A stretch of DNA of 64,000 nt from Endozoicomonas sp. 4G (GCF_023822025.1 NZ_CP082909.1:5748001-5812000), one strand, 5' to 3'; shown: positions 25,095 to 35,903, counted from the stretch's first letter. The notes: generated by a model from the sequence alone, not told the origin. Numbers and translations: made by a program.

Positions 25095-26416
25095 GGATAA
25101 GGAGGTTCTTTGTTGCTGCCCTGTTGATTCTGCCTCTGCCATTGTTTGCAGCCCAGGTGGATGATGTCCGTGTCTGGCGTTCTCCCGATAAAACCCGTCT
25201 GGTCTTTGATGTCTCCAGCGACGTGGCTCACTCGCAGTTCTTTCTGGACAACCCCAGAAGACTGGTGCTGGATATCCGTGGCACTCAAAAGCCCAAAAAT
25301 GTCGCTAATCCCCGCCTCAGCAACACCCCCATAAGCAAGATTCGTTATGGTGTTCGAAACAAAAAAGATTTGCGTGTTGTTTTGGATCTGAAGAATAAGG
25401 TCACCAGCAAAAGCTTCCTGCTGGCACCCAATGCAACCTACGGCTATCGCCTTGTAGTTGATCTCTTTGATGGTCAGAAAAAAACGACAGAGTCGGTAAA
25501 ACAGCCCGTCAAACCCCCTTCCAACAGAGATATTGTGGTGGCCATTGATGCCGGTCATGGCGGCGAAGACCCTGGCGCGCTGGCCTATGGTGGCGGACAT
25601 GAAAAAGTCGTCACGCTGAACATTTCCAAAGACCTGGCCGCGCTGTTGAAAAAAGAACCCGGCTTCAAGCCTGTGCTGGTAAGAACCGGGGACTACTACA
25701 TCCCCCTGCGTGAGCGAGCCAGTATTGCCCGTGAAGCAGGGGCAGACCTGTTTATCTCCATCCATGCCGACGCTTTTACCAACCCCAGTGCCAATGGTGC
25801 CTCGGTATACGCGCTGTCCATTGGCGGAGCCACCTCAGAGACGGCCCGCTGGCTGGCTCACAGGGCCAACTCATCGGATCTGATTGGTGGTGAAGGGGGC
25901 ATCTCTCTGAGTGACAAAGGCGATGTTCTGGCGGGGGTTTTGCTGGATCTGTCCATGACCTCAACGCTGTCTTCCAGTCTGGAAGTTGGTGATAAGGTAC
26001 TGAAGCATATTGGTGCGATTAACAGGCTGCACAAAAAACAGGTGGAGCAGGCGGCTTTTGTCGTGCTTAAGTCGCCCGATATTCCCTCTATTCTGGTGGA
26101 AACCGGCTTTATCTCTAATCCCAAAGAAGGCCGTAAACTGAAAACCCGAAGCCATCAGCGTGCCATGGCCCGACAGATATTCAAAGGTGTGAAAGGCTAC
26201 TTTGTTAATAAGCCGCCACCCGGCAGTCTGCTCGCCAGCCTCAAGGCTGAGGGTAAAATAGATACCCGTCCAGACCAGTATGTGATCCGGGCGGGTGATA
26301 CTTTGTCAGAGATTGCCAGTCGCTTTGATATCAGTTTGAGTTCATTGAAAACAGCCAATGATATCAGCCGCTCAGATACGATCAGAACCGGGCAGACGTT
26401 GGTTATTCCGAATTAA
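25085..26416 (+). CDS. amiC: N-acetylmuramoyl-L-alanine amidase with AMIN and LysM domains
   Basis: Periplasmic zinc amidase that cleaves peptidoglycan at the septum. ATG 25085 has AGGAGG at 25075-25080 and gives 443 residues beginning with a Sec signal (MSLRIRRFFVAALLILPLPL). An AMIN domain (about 25-130), the catalytic Amidase_3 domain (about 150-375; AIDAGHGGEDPGA, then ISIHADAF and the catalytic Glu in LVETGFISNP), and a C-terminal LysM domain (about 398-442) follow. The upstream ATG 25070 overlaps tsaE and lacks a good ribosome site. AmiB and AmiC cannot be separated with certainty. Confidence 0.93.
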   Translation: MSLRIRRFFVAALLILPLPLFAAQVDDVRVWRSPDKTRLVFDVSSDVAHSQFFLDNPRRLVLDIRGTQKPKNVANPRLSNTPISKIRYGVRNKKDLRVVLDLKNKVTSKSFLLAPNATYGYRLVVDLFDGQKKTTESVKQPVKPPSNRDIVVAIDAGHGGEDPGALAYGGGHEKVVTLNISKDLAALLKKEPGFKPVLVRTGDYYIPLRERASIAREAGADLFISIHADAFTNPSANGASVYALSIGGATSETARWLAHRANSSDLIGGEGGISLSDKGDVLAGVLLDLSMTSTLSSSLEVGDKVLKHIGAINRLHKKQVEQAAFVVLKSPDIPSILVETGFISNPKEGRKLKTRSHQRAMARQIFKGVKGYFVNKPPPGSLLASLKAEGKIDTRPDQYVIRAGDTLSEIASRFDISLSSLKTANDISRSDTIRTGQTLVIPN

Positions 26417-26515
26417 AAAAATCTGGAGGTAATGTCAGCACTGCTGACAGGCTGGTCAGTCACTTCCCTGAGTTTTTCCCATAAAGTGCCCTTGTGAGGA
26501 AAATCCCAGGGAGAT

Positions 26516-27445
26516 ATGGCTATGCATACAAGAATTTCAGTTCACCCATTACCTGCTAGTCAGAATCGGTTATCAACCGATGAACTGTCTGACCATGGGT
26601 GTCAGGATCATCCTTTAAATAAGCATAACCGGGTCAACCAGCCAGGGCATCGGGTTTTCAGCGATGCCATTACCAGACTGGATGATCGGTCTATTGCTGA
26701 ATTTGAAAATCTAACGCTCTCCCCCCCTGATCTTGAAGAGCCTGAAGTCCATGGGCCAGATTTGCTGGAATCCTATGAGGTGATTACCGAGTACCCCTGC
26801 ATTGATTCGGTGCCACCTTCCAGATTTCGGTCTGTTGGTGTCAGACAGCGATTGCTGGTGCCGGAGCAGGTCTGGAAACAGAAGGCAAAACAAAATGCGC
26901 CCGAAGCCTGGGGAGAACCCTTCAGGCCCGCCGAAGAACCTGAGGTTCTGGCAAAACAAACTGAAGGACAAAAAAAACCGGAAAACCTTCAGGTGATCGA
27001 TGTGCTGACCGGTATGCCCACGGTAGAGCTTGAAAATAAAGTCTGGCGGTTTCTCACCGTAGCTGTGGGTATTTTGTCTCCGGCAGGAAGCAAAGTGAAG
27101 GGGGCTGCAACCCTCGTTGTTTCAGAAGAGAGGTTAGAGCGGCTGGAGACACGGCTTAAGGGCGTGGTGAAAGATCAGGTTCACTATGAAGTCAATGAAA
27201 ACATGGGCCGTCGTATGCTTCAGCTGGCACAGGCTTGTGGTTCTGCCAGCCCGTCACTGTCAGCACTGAAGTTGTTGGGCTTCGCCATTCCGGGTTATCG
27301 GCTTATTCCAGCCATGCTGGCACTCTGGCGCATCAAGGATTTCAAGGATGAGATTGCGGCCTTGTACTTCGACCATAATGCCATGCCTGCGGTGACCGAC
27401 TTTGCCATGAGCTGGACACCCACTTTGTTGTCCAGTCTGTTTTAA
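26516..27445 (+). CDS. Hypothetical protein inserted between amidase and mutL
   Basis: A 309-residue protein I cannot assign. The first 170 residues are polar and proline/glutamate-rich and probably disordered; the C-terminal part is more structured, with a hydrophobic stretch (LKLLGFAIPGYRLIPAMLAL, about 255-274) that could be a membrane-associated helix. There is no signal peptide. Starts at 26516 or 26522 are both possible; AGGGAG at 26508-26513 is better spaced for the second. In related bacteria the amidase and mutL are adjacent, so this is a lineage-specific insert. Confidence 0.65.
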   Translation: MAMHTRISVHPLPASQNRLSTDELSDHGCQDHPLNKHNRVNQPGHRVFSDAITRLDDRSIAEFENLTLSPPDLEEPEVHGPDLLESYEVITEYPCIDSVPPSRFRSVGVRQRLLVPEQVWKQKAKQNAPEAWGEPFRPAEEPEVLAKQTEGQKKPENLQVIDVLTGMPTVELENKVWRFLTVAVGILSPAGSKVKGAATLVVSEERLERLETRLKGVVKDQVHYEVNENMGRRMLQLAQACGSASPSLSALKLLGFAIPGYRLIPAMLALWRIKDFKDEIAALYFDHNAMPAVTDFAMSWTPTLLSSLF

Positions 27446-27515
27446 GGGCTTGGCAAAAGTCGACGGGGGCTGATAGTCTTTCCGGCAATAAAACCGGACT
27501 GACTGACCCCTTTTT

Positions 27516-29438
27516 ATGAAACCTATCCGTTTACTCGATACCCGCCTTGCTAACCAGATCGCTGCCGGTGAGGTGGTTGAACGTCCTGCGTCGGTTGTTA
27601 AAGAACTGTTGGAAAACAGTCTTGATGCCGGTGCGAAACGAGTGAATGTCGACGTAGACAGTGGGGGCGTCAAACTGATCCGTATTCGTGATGACGGACA
27701 TGGCATTGGTAAAGATGATCTGGCACTGGCCTTGTCGCGACACGCCACCAGCAAGATTTCCGAACTGGAAGACCTGGAAGGTGTCGGCACCCTGGGTTTT
27801 CGTGGTGAAGCATTGGCATCCATCAGTTCGGTGTCACGCTTGACATTAACGTCCCAGGTTGAGAGTCAGGAGTCGGGCTGGCAGGTTCGTACCGAAGGGC
27901 GTGATATGGAGGCTATTGTCAATCCCGCGCCTCACCCTGTGGGTACCACCATCGAAGTCAAGGATCTGTTTTTTAATACCCCGGCACGACGTAAATTCCT
28001 GCGCACGGAAAAAACCGAGTTTTCCCATCTTGAAGAAGTGGTAAAGCGTCTGGCCCTGTCCCGGTTTGATGTGGGATTTGGTTTAAGACACAACCAGCGC
28101 AGTATTCATCAGCTCAGACCCTGTAGCACTCAGGCTGAGAAAGATCGTCGGGTCGCTGCCCTGTGTGGGCCGAAGTTTATTGAACACTCGGTGATTGTTG
28201 ATGTTGAGGTGTCAGGGCTCAAGCTGTGGGGCTGGGTAGGGTTGCCCACCTTTTCCCGGTCCAGCGCCGATCTTCAGTACTTTTTTGTCAATGGCCGGGT
28301 AATCAGGGATAAGCTGGTGGCACACGCTGTTCGTCAGGCTTACCGTGATGTCCTTTACGGCGGCAGGCATCCAACCTTTGTCTTGTATCTTGAACTGGAT
28401 CCGGCGCTGGTGGATGTCAACGTTCACCCCACCAAACATGAGGTTCGATTCCGGGATGGCCGAATGGTCCATAATTTCCTGTTCAGTACCCTGCATCGTG
28501 CCTTGGGTGAGGTGTCTCCGGAAGATCAACTGCCTTCAGCCGCACTTTCTTCACCACTTTCTTCACAACCTCAAACCCGGGCTTCCGGTGTTGAAGGTGG
28601 CGAGTTCAAGAGTCAGGAAAGTATGCAGCTGTCCCCGGCTCCGGGCGCTTCTTCTTATGCTCATGGTGCGACGTCGGGATCACCGTCGGCATCGGCAGGT
28701 GCCAGACAATTAAAAGAAACACCTATGCCAGAACAGGTTCAACAGCAGATTAAAGCCTACGGTGAACTCTATGCTTCTGGTGCTGCGGAGCACAATGCTC
28801 CTCAGGAAGGTCAGCCTTTAGCCGTCAACGATGCGCAAGCCGTTCAAGCCGATATTCCGCCCCTGGGTTTTGCCATCGCTCAGCTGAAAGGTATTTACAT
28901 TCTCGCTGAGAATGAGCAGGGAATGATTCTGGTGGACATGCATGCCGCCCACGAACGCATTACTTATGAACGGATGAAAATTTCCTGGCATGCCGATGGC
29001 ATTAAAGCCCAGCCCCTGCTGGTGCCAAAATCCATTGCTGTCAGTGACCGTGAGGCGACCTGTGCTGAAGAGAATAATGAGTACTTCAGGAAACTGGGAC
29101 TGACTCTTGAGCGTATGGGGCCAGAAACGCTGCTGGTTCGTCAGGTGCCGGTGATGTTGCACAATGCGGACGTTGAGCAGCTGGTTCGTGATGTGGTTTC
29201 AGACCTGATGCAACACGGTGCCAGTGATCGTGTGGAAAGTCAGATTAATGAAGTGCTGGCAACAATGGCCTGCCATGGCTCAGTACGAGCTAACCGTCGT
29301 CTTTCCATCGAAGAAATGAACGCTCTGCTCAGGGATATGGAGCATACAGAGCGCAGTGGACAGTGCAACCACGGAAGGCCCACCTGGACGCTGTTAACAC
29401 TGGACCAGCTGGACAAACTGTTTTTGCGGGGGCGTTAA
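27516..29438 (+). CDS. mutL: DNA mismatch repair protein MutL
   Basis: ATPase that couples MutS mismatch recognition to strand removal. The 640-residue protein has GHKL motifs [20 protein letters not shown] (about 18-37), DDGHGI and TLGFRGEAL, a long variable linker rich in Ser, Gln and Ala (about 330-430), and a C-terminal dimerisation domain containing [16 protein letters not shown]. It lacks an obvious DQHAxxE(x)4E endonuclease motif, as in E. coli-type MutL. Confidence 0.97.
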   Translation: MKPIRLLDTRLANQIAAGEVVERPASVVKELLENSLDAGAKRVNVDVDSGGVKLIRIRDDGHGIGKDDLALALSRHATSKISELEDLEGVGTLGFRGEALASISSVSRLTLTSQVESQESGWQVRTEGRDMEAIVNPAPHPVGTTIEVKDLFFNTPARRKFLRTEKTEFSHLEEVVKRLALSRFDVGFGLRHNQRSIHQLRPCSTQAEKDRRVAALCGPKFIEHSVIVDVEVSGLKLWGWVGLPTFSRSSADLQYFFVNGRVIRDKLVAHAVRQAYRDVLYGGRHPTFVLYLELDPALVDVNVHPTKHEVRFRDGRMVHNFLFSTLHRALGEVSPEDQLPSAALSSPLSSQPQTRASGVEGGEFKSQESMQLSPAPGASSYAHGATSGSPSASAGARQLKETPMPEQVQQQIKAYGELYASGAAEHNAPQEGQPLAVNDAQAVQADIPPLGFAIAQLKGIYILAENEQGMILVDMHAAHERITYERMKISWHADGIKAQPLLVPKSIAVSDREATCAEENNEYFRKLGLTLERMGPETLLVRQVPVMLHNADVEQLVRDVVSDLMQHGASDRVESQINEVLATMACHGSVRANRRLSIEEMNALLRDMEHTERSGQCNHGRPTWTLLTLDQLDKLFLRGR

Positions 29439-29489
29439 CCTCACAGGTTCCGTCCGTCCTTCAATCAGCTCAGGACGAACGGATAACGC

Positions 29490-31388
29490 TTACATGGACC
29501 AGGAAATGCCCACTTGCAGGGCTTGATAATCGATCGGATAGTCAATCGCCTTGCTGAACTGGTAGCTGCCATAAATTTCTACGTCGGGTGTCAGGGAATG
29601 TCCTACTCTCACCTTCATTCGCCAGGCATCGTTGTTGCTGATATCAGCGGGTAGATAGGCCATGCGGGAAAATTTTTTCTGTCTCAGGTTAACGGTTCTC
29701 ACGTCATCACTATTAAGGTCTTTGTTGTAATCAAGCTGAAGGCCAAGACGTGTTTTGTCGTTTATAGCATCAAGAAAGACACCGGCTGCGGCATTCTTGA
29801 AGTCCAGCTCCTGATCACCGAATACCAGGGCGGACAGGCTGTCTCCGGACTCGGCAAAGCCATCCACCGATGACTTATGATAGCTGGCGGAAACCACAGG
29901 GCCTGCTTTTAGTTGTCCGTTGTCGTAGAGTGCGTAGCCCGCATCCAGCGTTAAACCATAGAGTTTGCCAGAAGTGGAGCTGCTTTCTTTACGTGTCAGG
30001 GCGGCCAAGCGGAAACCGCGCTTATTTTTGTAATCAAGGTCGAGATAATTTACTGCGGCATTGGAGAAAAACCTTTCCCCCTGGTAACTGGCAAACAGAC
30101 TGCCACCTACACTGGTGGTTTTAAAGTCGGACTGCTCAGGCTTGTAACGGGTTTCAGCACCTTGTATAGCGACCCCCAGCTTGAGGCTTTCTGTCAATTG
30201 ATAGTGAAGGCCGGCGTGGATTGCATAGCCCTTGTTGTCGTCGGCTTTTTTATCAACAGCATCATAAATCTGGTTTTCTACTCCAGCTCCGCCACCGCCA
30301 AAGAATGACAGGGTGCCTGGCGCCACGTCCCGCCAGCGGTACTGTGCCAGCTCGTTAAAAATGCTGCCATCCAGTGTGGTGGAATGAGAGTCTGCAATTC
30401 TTGGCAGGCCGCCGACCTCGGTAGCCCCTCTGACAGCCGACAAAATATAATCGCTGCCTATCTTGTGCATATAGCTGGAGGGGTGCAGGCCGTCCCAGAA
30501 TACGGACTGGTTTGCAACGCCTGTTATAACGCGTTTTCTCTCGTCACCACCTTTAACACTGGAGTCGGGCTTTATACACGGAACGCTGTTTTCGCCCTTA
30601 ACCATGCAGGTGATATCTACGTTTTCAGGGGGAAGATTAACAAGACCATAGGCTGCCGGGTTATCAGATACTTCTTTAAGCAGTCCGTACAAGTTCATAT
30701 AGAAGACATTGGCATTGGAATTTTTGAGTTCTTTGAGGACGGAGCTATCAATGTCTTTGCTGTAGGTTCTGATGGCAGAGCGTTTGTCAGCCAACAATTT
30801 CTCTCCTCCCGGTGTTTCTCCGAGATTGGGAACATTGAGCATAAAGATATAGCGAGCGCCATAGCTATGGAGCGCATTGACACTGGCTATCAGGTTCCGG
30901 GCGACTTGCAGGGGTGTACGAAGCCCGAGCCTCTCAAATTCGACGTCATTGCTACCGCCCAGAATCATGTACATGGCTTTCTTATCTGCCTGGCCATGGT
31001 TTCTCATAAAGAAAGTATTCTGCTTCTGGGACTTGAAAATTTCCAGGTTCAACGGCGTGTAGGGTTTATCAGACGTGACGGATAACAGGATTTCCTCACT
31101 GGAGTTACCGCTCACAGCAAAGTTATTGCCGCCATCCATAGAGGGGCGAAGATTAAACCCCATGGTGCCGGCAACATTCTGGTTGTACAGGGTTTTGTCT
31201 GAGAACTTGAGTGGCACTTTCCGCCCGTGATAATCGATTTTCAGGTTTCCCGTATCTGAGATGCTGTCTCCAAAGCTATAAAACTGGCTATAAAGTTCGT
31301 TAGCCTGGACAGGGGATAGCATTAAGGAAAGAGCTGCCAGTGAAAGTATTTTTCGGCAAAAGGGAGTTAAAAACGGGACTGCTTTCAT
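29490..31388 (-). CDS. GDSL esterase/lipase autotransporter
   Basis: A 632-residue secreted protein: Sec signal (about 1-29), GDSL passenger with block I FGDSISDTGN (about 38-47), block III GGSNDVEF and block V WDGLHPS, which supply the Ser/Gly/Asn/Asp-His set, then a C-terminal 12-strand autotransporter barrel (about 365-632). This is the EstA layout: a surface-anchored esterase. The chain ends VGISWSM, not with the usual aromatic residue. It sits between mutL and miaA, facing away from both, in what is normally an uninterrupted cluster. The substrate is unknown. Confidence 0.92.
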   Translation of the reverse strand: MKAVPFLTPFCRKILSLAALSLMLSPVQANELYSQFYSFGDSISDTGNLKIDYHGRKVPLKFSDKTLYNQNVAGTMGFNLRPSMDGGNNFAVSGNSSEEILLSVTSDKPYTPLNLEIFKSQKQNTFFMRNHGQADKKAMYMILGGSNDVEFERLGLRTPLQVARNLIASVNALHSYGARYIFMLNVPNLGETPGGEKLLADKRSAIRTYSKDIDSSVLKELKNSNANVFYMNLYGLLKEVSDNPAAYGLVNLPPENVDITCMVKGENSVPCIKPDSSVKGGDERKRVITGVANQSVFWDGLHPSSYMHKIGSDYILSAVRGATEVGGLPRIADSHSTTLDGSIFNELAQYRWRDVAPGTLSFFGGGGAGVENQIYDAVDKKADDNKGYAIHAGLHYQLTESLKLGVAIQGAETRYKPEQSDFKTTSVGGSLFASYQGERFFSNAAVNYLDLDYKNKRGFRLAALTRKESSSTSGKLYGLTLDAGYALYDNGQLKAGPVVSASYHKSSVDGFAESGDSLSALVFGDQELDFKNAAAGVFLDAINDKTRLGLQLDYNKDLNSDDVRTVNLRQKKFSRMAYLPADISNNDAWRMKVRVGHSLTPDVEIYGSYQFSKAIDYPIDYQALQVGISWSM

Positions 31389-31640
31389 GAGAAACCCTTG
31401 TTGTGGATCAGTTTACGTCAGTCATTCCATTGTTTACACGTTCCAATAAAATAAAATCAGGACTCTGTTCGAGAATAGACTGCCCTACTGTGGTAGCAAC
31501 AAATTGGTAAAAAAAATTTTTGCCGTTCCCGGCCAGGCCTTTGGAACTCTTTCACAAGTATTCAGTCTATGGCTTTTGATACCGGGAACGCTTCAGGTAC
31601 ACTCAGCTCCCCGTTTTTTTTGATAACGCTTTGTTTTTTT

Positions 31641-32612
31641 ATGACATCCGAACCGAATACACAGACTGTCGCTCCTGAAGAAAAACGGCCACCGGCTATT
31701 TTTCTGATGGGACCCACTGCCTCTGGTAAAACGGATCTGGCGATCCAGTTGGCACAGAGGCTGCCCTGTGAGTTGGTCAGTGTTGATTCGGCACTGGTCT
31801 ACAAAGGAATGGATATAGGAACGGCCAAACCCTCTGCCCAGGAACTGGCGCAGGCTCCGCACCGGTTGATTGATATCCGGGATCCTGCCGAGCCTTATTC
31901 GGCAGCCGACTTCTGTGAGGACGCTCTCAGGGAAATGACGGAAATTACTAATAAGGGAAACATACCTCTTCTTGTGGGAGGTACCATGCTCTATTTCAAG
32001 GCACTTCGGGATGGTCTGGCAAACTTGCCTGCGGCGGATCCACAGATCAGGGAAACGTTGCTGGGCCGGGCTGAGTCTGAGGGTTGGCAGGCACTTCATG
32101 AGGAGCTGCAAAGCGTTGATCCAGTGGCTGCCCGTCGCATTAAACCAACGGATACCCAGCGTCTGCAAAGAGCCCTGGAAGTTTATTATGCGACAGGCAA
32201 AGTACTTTCCCAGTGGCATCAGGAGCAGGAAACCCGTCAACTGCCTTATAATGTTGTGAATCTGGCCATAGCCCCCAGAGATCGCTCAGTGCTTCATCAG
32301 CGCATTGAAACCCGCTTCAAACTGATGTTGGAGCAGAACTTTGTGGATGAAGTCAGGGCTTTGTACGAGCGGGGAGACCTGGATATTTCACTGCCTTCCA
32401 TCAGGGCGGTTGGTTATCGTCAGGTTTGGGGGTATCTTGAAGGAGAGATGGACTATGCCACCATGGTAGAGAAAGGCGTGGTTGCTACCCGGCAACTGGC
32501 CAAACGGCAGCTAACCTGGCTTAGAAGCTGGCCCGATATTCACTGGCTGGACAGTTTGTCAGAAAATCGGTTGGAAGAGGCCTTGAAATGGCTGAAGCCT
32601 GCCCTTACTTAG
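31641..32612 (+). CDS. miaA: tRNA dimethylallyltransferase
   Basis: Adds the dimethylallyl group to A37 of UNN-reading tRNAs. From ATG 31641 it has 323 residues with the P-loop [36 protein letters not shown] and the tRNA-binding [15 protein letters not shown] longer in-frame start at 31569 adds a hydrophobic, non-conserved N-terminus; neither start has a clear Shine-Dalgarno. It leads the miaA-hfq-hflX-hflK-hflC series. Confidence 0.95.
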   Translation: MTSEPNTQTVAPEEKRPPAIFLMGPTASGKTDLAIQLAQRLPCELVSVDSALVYKGMDIGTAKPSAQELAQAPHRLIDIRDPAEPYSAADFCEDALREMTEITNKGNIPLLVGGTMLYFKALRDGLANLPAADPQIRETLLGRAESEGWQALHEELQSVDPVAARRIKPTDTQRLQRALEVYYATGKVLSQWHQEQETRQLPYNVVNLAIAPRDRSVLHQRIETRFKLMLEQNFVDEVRALYERGDLDISLPSIRAVGYRQVWGYLEGEMDYATMVEKGVVATRQLAKRQLTWLRSWPDIHWLDSLSENRLEEALKWLKPALT

Positions 32613-32915
32613 GGAATAATGAGAGATTGATTTCTGTACGAGTCTCCTCGGCTTTGTATTAGTTAAGGCATTGACAAAGTGCATTGGAAAAGACTGGTAC
32701 GTAAGCACCTGTAATAGTTTCTGCAGGTTCGGTATGAGTAGCTAGTATTACCTATTGATGGCAGTGCGGGGCATCGCTTACTGTTGCCCAGCTAAATTTC
32801 TGGGCTGTGTATACAGAAAGAACAATCAGGTACTGGTGCTGCCGGTCAAGCGAATAGCCCACCTAGAAGTGAACAAAAGCTATTCAAAACCCGAGAATTA
32901 ATAAGGAGTACAGAA
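32613..32915 (+). other. miaA-hfq intergenic region
   Basis: About 300 bp with no gene. A TTGACA at 32671-32676 could be a -35 box for hfq but no good -10 stands at the right distance. A hairpin, GCCCAG with CTGGGC (32786-32805), lies in what would be the hfq leader. In E. coli hfq has several promoters in and after miaA; a similar arrangement is plausible here. Confidence 0.35.
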
Positions 32916-33173
32916 ATGTCAAAAGGGCATTCTCTACAAGACCCTTACCTTAATGTGCTGCGTAAGGAGCGCGTGCCGGTTTCCATCTACTTGGTAAACG
33001 GTATTAAACTCCAGGGGCAGATCGAATCTTTCGATCAGTTCGTAATCCTTCTGAAGAATACTGTTAGCCAGATGGTTTACAAGCACGCAGTCTCAACTGT
33101 AGTGCCAAGCCGTCCGGTACGTCTGCCAATGCAGGGCCAGGAAGGTATGCCCGAGCACGACGAGCAAGAGTGA
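32916..33173 (+). CDS. hfq: RNA chaperone Hfq
   Basis: Hexameric Sm-like protein that pairs small RNAs with mRNAs. The 85-residue protein has the Sm1 block [35 protein letters not shown], and Sm2 [12 protein letters not shown], then a short acidic tail (MPEHDEQE). A good ribosome site AAGGAG precedes the ATG. Confidence 0.98.
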   Translation: MSKGHSLQDPYLNVLRKERVPVSIYLVNGIKLQGQIESFDQFVILLKNTVSQMVYKHAVSTVVPSRPVRLPMQGQEGMPEHDEQE

Positions 33174-33191
33174 TTTTTGCTGGTTGACTGA

Positions 33192-33216
33192 AAGGCGCTT
33201 TAGTAGCGCCTTTTGG
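33192..33216 (+). terminator. Terminator after hfq
   Basis: AAGGCGCT (33192-33199) pairs with AGCGCCTT (33205-33212) and is followed by TTTT. It lies between hfq and hflX and would end or attenuate the hfq transcript. Confidence 0.7.
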
Positions 33217-33261
33217 CGTTTATGAGTTCATTGCAAAAGCAAAAAATGTCAGGAGTTCTGT

Positions 33262-34551
33262 TTGTTTTTTGAACGCCATGAAGGTGGTGAAAGTGCAGTC
33301 CTTGTTCATCCGGATATGAGTGAAGACAAGGAACGGGAAGATCCGCAGGAATTTAAGGAACTGGTGCGTTCCGCAGGCGTTGAAACCCTCGCTTTTATCA
33401 CGGTAAATGTCCGGTCTCCCTCTCCCCGCTATTTTGTCGGTCCCGGCAAAGTTGAAGAAATTCGTCAATCTGTTTTACAGCACAAAGCTGAAGTGGTTCT
33501 GTTTAACCACGCCCTGTCGCCCAGTCAGGCCAGAAACCTTGAAAAAGCGCTGGAATGCCGTGTGATTGATCGCACCGGGCTGATCCTCGATATTTTTGCC
33601 CAGCGAGCCAGAACCTTCGAGGGTAAGCTGCAGGTTGAACTGGCTCAGCTTGAATATATGAGTACCCGTTTGATCCGTGGCTGGACTCACCTGGAAAGAC
33701 AGAAAGGCGGGATTGGTCTGAGGGGACCCGGTGAAACCCAGCTTGAGACTGACCGAAGGTTGCTGAGGGCGAGAATCAAGAGTATTACCCGCCGATTAGA
33801 AAAAGTGCGTAAACAGCGTGACCAGGGGCGCCGTTCCCGGAAGCGGGCAGAAGTACCACAGGTCTCTCTGGTGGGTTATACCAATGCCGGTAAATCCACG
33901 TTATTCAATAGCATGACTCAGTCGGATGTTTATGCGCAGGATCAGTTGTTCGCAACATTGGACCCAACGCTGAGAAGGCTGGATCTTGCCGATCTGGGGC
34001 CGGTCATTCTGGCCGATACGGTGGGATTTATCCGACACCTGCCTCATAAACTGGTGGAAGCCTTTCGAGCGACTCTGGAAGAAACGCGCCAGGCTGATTT
34101 GCTGTTGCACGTGATTGATGCCCATGACCCGGAGCGTCTGGAAAATATCAGGGAAGTGCATGAGGTTCTGAAAGAAATTGATGCCAATGATGTGCCTTCG
34201 CTACAGGTTTATAACAAAATTGACCTGCTGGCTGAGGTAGAGCCTAAAATCCAGCGTGATGATCATGGACGACCCGAAAGGGTCTGGGTCTCGGCAAAAG
34301 ACGGCGCCGGTCTGGAGTTGGTTGAACAGGCCATTGCCGAACTGCTGGGCAATGATATGGTTCAGGGGCGTTTGCTACTTCGGGCCGATCAGGGAAAAGT
34401 CAGGGCCCGTTTATACCAGATGGGTGCCATCCAGTCAGAAGAATATTCTGATCATGGTGAACTGCTGCTGGATATTCGTATGCCCAGAAATGACTTCGAG
34501 CGGGTCTCGAAACAGGAAGGATTGCAGGCAGATTGCCTGACAGAGCGTTAG
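33262..34551 (+). CDS. hflX: Ribosome-associated GTPase HflX
   Basis: A 429-residue GTPase that splits stalled ribosomes under stress. The N-terminal HflX domain includes YFVGPGKVEE, followed by a coiled helical segment (GPGETQLETDRRLLRARI) and the G domain with G1 GYTNAGKST (about 210-218), G3 DTVGFIRHLP and G4 NKIDLL. The start is a TTG at 33262 with AGGAG at 33251-33255; no in-frame ATG gives the full domain, so a rare start codon probably limits expression. Confidence 0.95.
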   Translation: MFFERHEGGESAVLVHPDMSEDKEREDPQEFKELVRSAGVETLAFITVNVRSPSPRYFVGPGKVEEIRQSVLQHKAEVVLFNHALSPSQARNLEKALECRVIDRTGLILDIFAQRARTFEGKLQVELAQLEYMSTRLIRGWTHLERQKGGIGLRGPGETQLETDRRLLRARIKSITRRLEKVRKQRDQGRRSRKRAEVPQVSLVGYTNAGKSTLFNSMTQSDVYAQDQLFATLDPTLRRLDLADLGPVILADTVGFIRHLPHKLVEAFRATLEETRQADLLLHVIDAHDPERLENIREVHEVLKEIDANDVPSLQVYNKIDLLAEVEPKIQRDDHGRPERVWVSAKDGAGLELVEQAIAELLGNDMVQGRLLLRADQGKVRARLYQMGAIQSEEYSDHGELLLDIRMPRNDFERVSKQEGLQADCLTER

Positions 34552-34721
34552 GATTATTGCCACTGAACAGACAGTGAGCGTGCAGGAAGCTGCGGCGATT
34601 ACTAATATGAGCTTGCACTTCCTGCTATCCAAACTCTACAATCTGGGCTAGAACCACAACAGGTCCGTCAGGCTGACCGCCTTATGGATTTTTTTAAGTT
34701 ACTGACTCTACGGAGACATAT

Positions 34722-35903
34722 ATGGCCTGGAACGAGCCGGGTGGAAACAGCCAGGATCCATGGGGTAGTGGAAATAATAAGGGTGGTGGCAAAAATCAGG
34801 GGCCGCCGGATCTGGACGAAGCATTCCGCAAACTGCAGGACAAGCTGAACTCAATGTTTGGTGGTGGCAAGAGCGGGGGCAGTTCAGGTGGAGGAAGCGG
34901 TAACTCCGGTTCCTCTTCAGGAATGTTTATTGGCATCATTGTTCTGGCAATTGTCGCCTATCTCTGGAACGCAGTTTACACCGTCGACGAAAAAGAGCGC
35001 GCCGTTATTCTGCGCTTTGGAGTATATACCGAGACCGTTGGTCCGGGTCTTCATATGTACTTCCCGCCTTTTGAAACCAAGTATCAGGAAAAGGTGACTG
35101 AACTTCGTACCTATAACCTGAGACAGCAGATGCTGACTGAAGACGAGAATATTGTTGAAGTCTCCATGTCTGTCCAATACAACATTGAAGACGTTAAAAA
35201 TTATGTTCTGAACGTTGCCAAGCCTCTTATGAGTCTTGAGCAGGCAACCCAGAGTGCTCTGCGTCATGTGGTTGGCAGCTCCGAGATGTACCAGGTACTG
35301 ACCCAGGGTCGTGAAGTTCTGGGGCAGGAGGTCCGTGCCCGTTTGCAGGAATACCAGGACAACTATGGTACCGGCCTGCGCATTGGTAAGGTCAACATTG
35401 AAAGTGCCCAGCCTCCGAAAGAAGTTCAGGCGGCTTTTGATGATGTAATCCGTGCCCGGGAAGATGAGCAGCGAGCCAAGAACAAGGCGGAAGCCTACGC
35501 GAACAAGATTATCCCTGAAGCCCGTGGTAAGGCTCAGCGAACCATCGAAGAAGCGAATGCTTACCGTGACGAGGTTGTTGCCAGAGCCGAAGGTGAATCG
35601 GATCGTTTCTCCAAGCTGTTGACAGAGTACAAACGTGCACCTGAGGTAACACGTGAGCGTCTCTACATCGAAACGGTTGAAGAAGTTCTGAAGAGCTCCA
35701 GCAAGGTGCTGGTGGACGTCAAGGGTGGCAATAACATGATCTACCTGCCGCTGGATAAACTGACCCAGGGCAAGACATCCACGCCAGCCCAGCCACCTGA
35801 GCTGAGCAGTCAGGAGTTGTCTGACATCAGTAATCGTGTTGCGGAGGAGTTGAACAAGCGAGTGAACAGTGCACGTAGTACCAGTGGGAGGGTTAGTCGA
35901 TGA
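34722..35903 (+). CDS. hflK: FtsH modulator HflK
   Basis: Inner-membrane SPFH protein that forms a cage with HflC around the protease FtsH. The 393-residue protein has a Gly/Ser/Asn-rich cytoplasmic N-terminus (about 1-65), one membrane helix (about 67-85), an SPFH/Band-7 domain beginning VDEKERAVILRFG, and a long coiled-coil rich in Ala, Glu and Arg. It overlaps hflC as ATGA. Confidence 0.97.
   Translation: MAWNEPGGNSQDPWGSGNNKGGGKNQGPPDLDEAFRKLQDKLNSMFGGGKSGGSSGGGSGNSGSSSGMFIGIIVLAIVAYLWNAVYTVDEKERAVILRFGVYTETVGPGLHMYFPPFETKYQEKVTELRTYNLRQQMLTEDENIVEVSMSVQYNIEDVKNYVLNVAKPLMSLEQATQSALRHVVGSSEMYQVLTQGREVLGQEVRARLQEYQDNYGTGLRIGKVNIESAQPPKEVQAAFDDVIRAREDEQRAKNKAEAYANKIIPEARGKAQRTIEEANAYRDEVVARAEGESDRFSKLLTEYKRAPEVTRERLYIETVEEVLKSSSKVLVDVKGGNNMIYLPLDKLTQGKTSTPAQPPELSSQELSDISNRVAEELNKRVNSARSTSGRVSR

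Noticed and set aside
30384-31085. 233-residue open frame opposite the GDSL autotransporter
   Set aside because: It mirrors the passenger coding sequence and has no conserved features.
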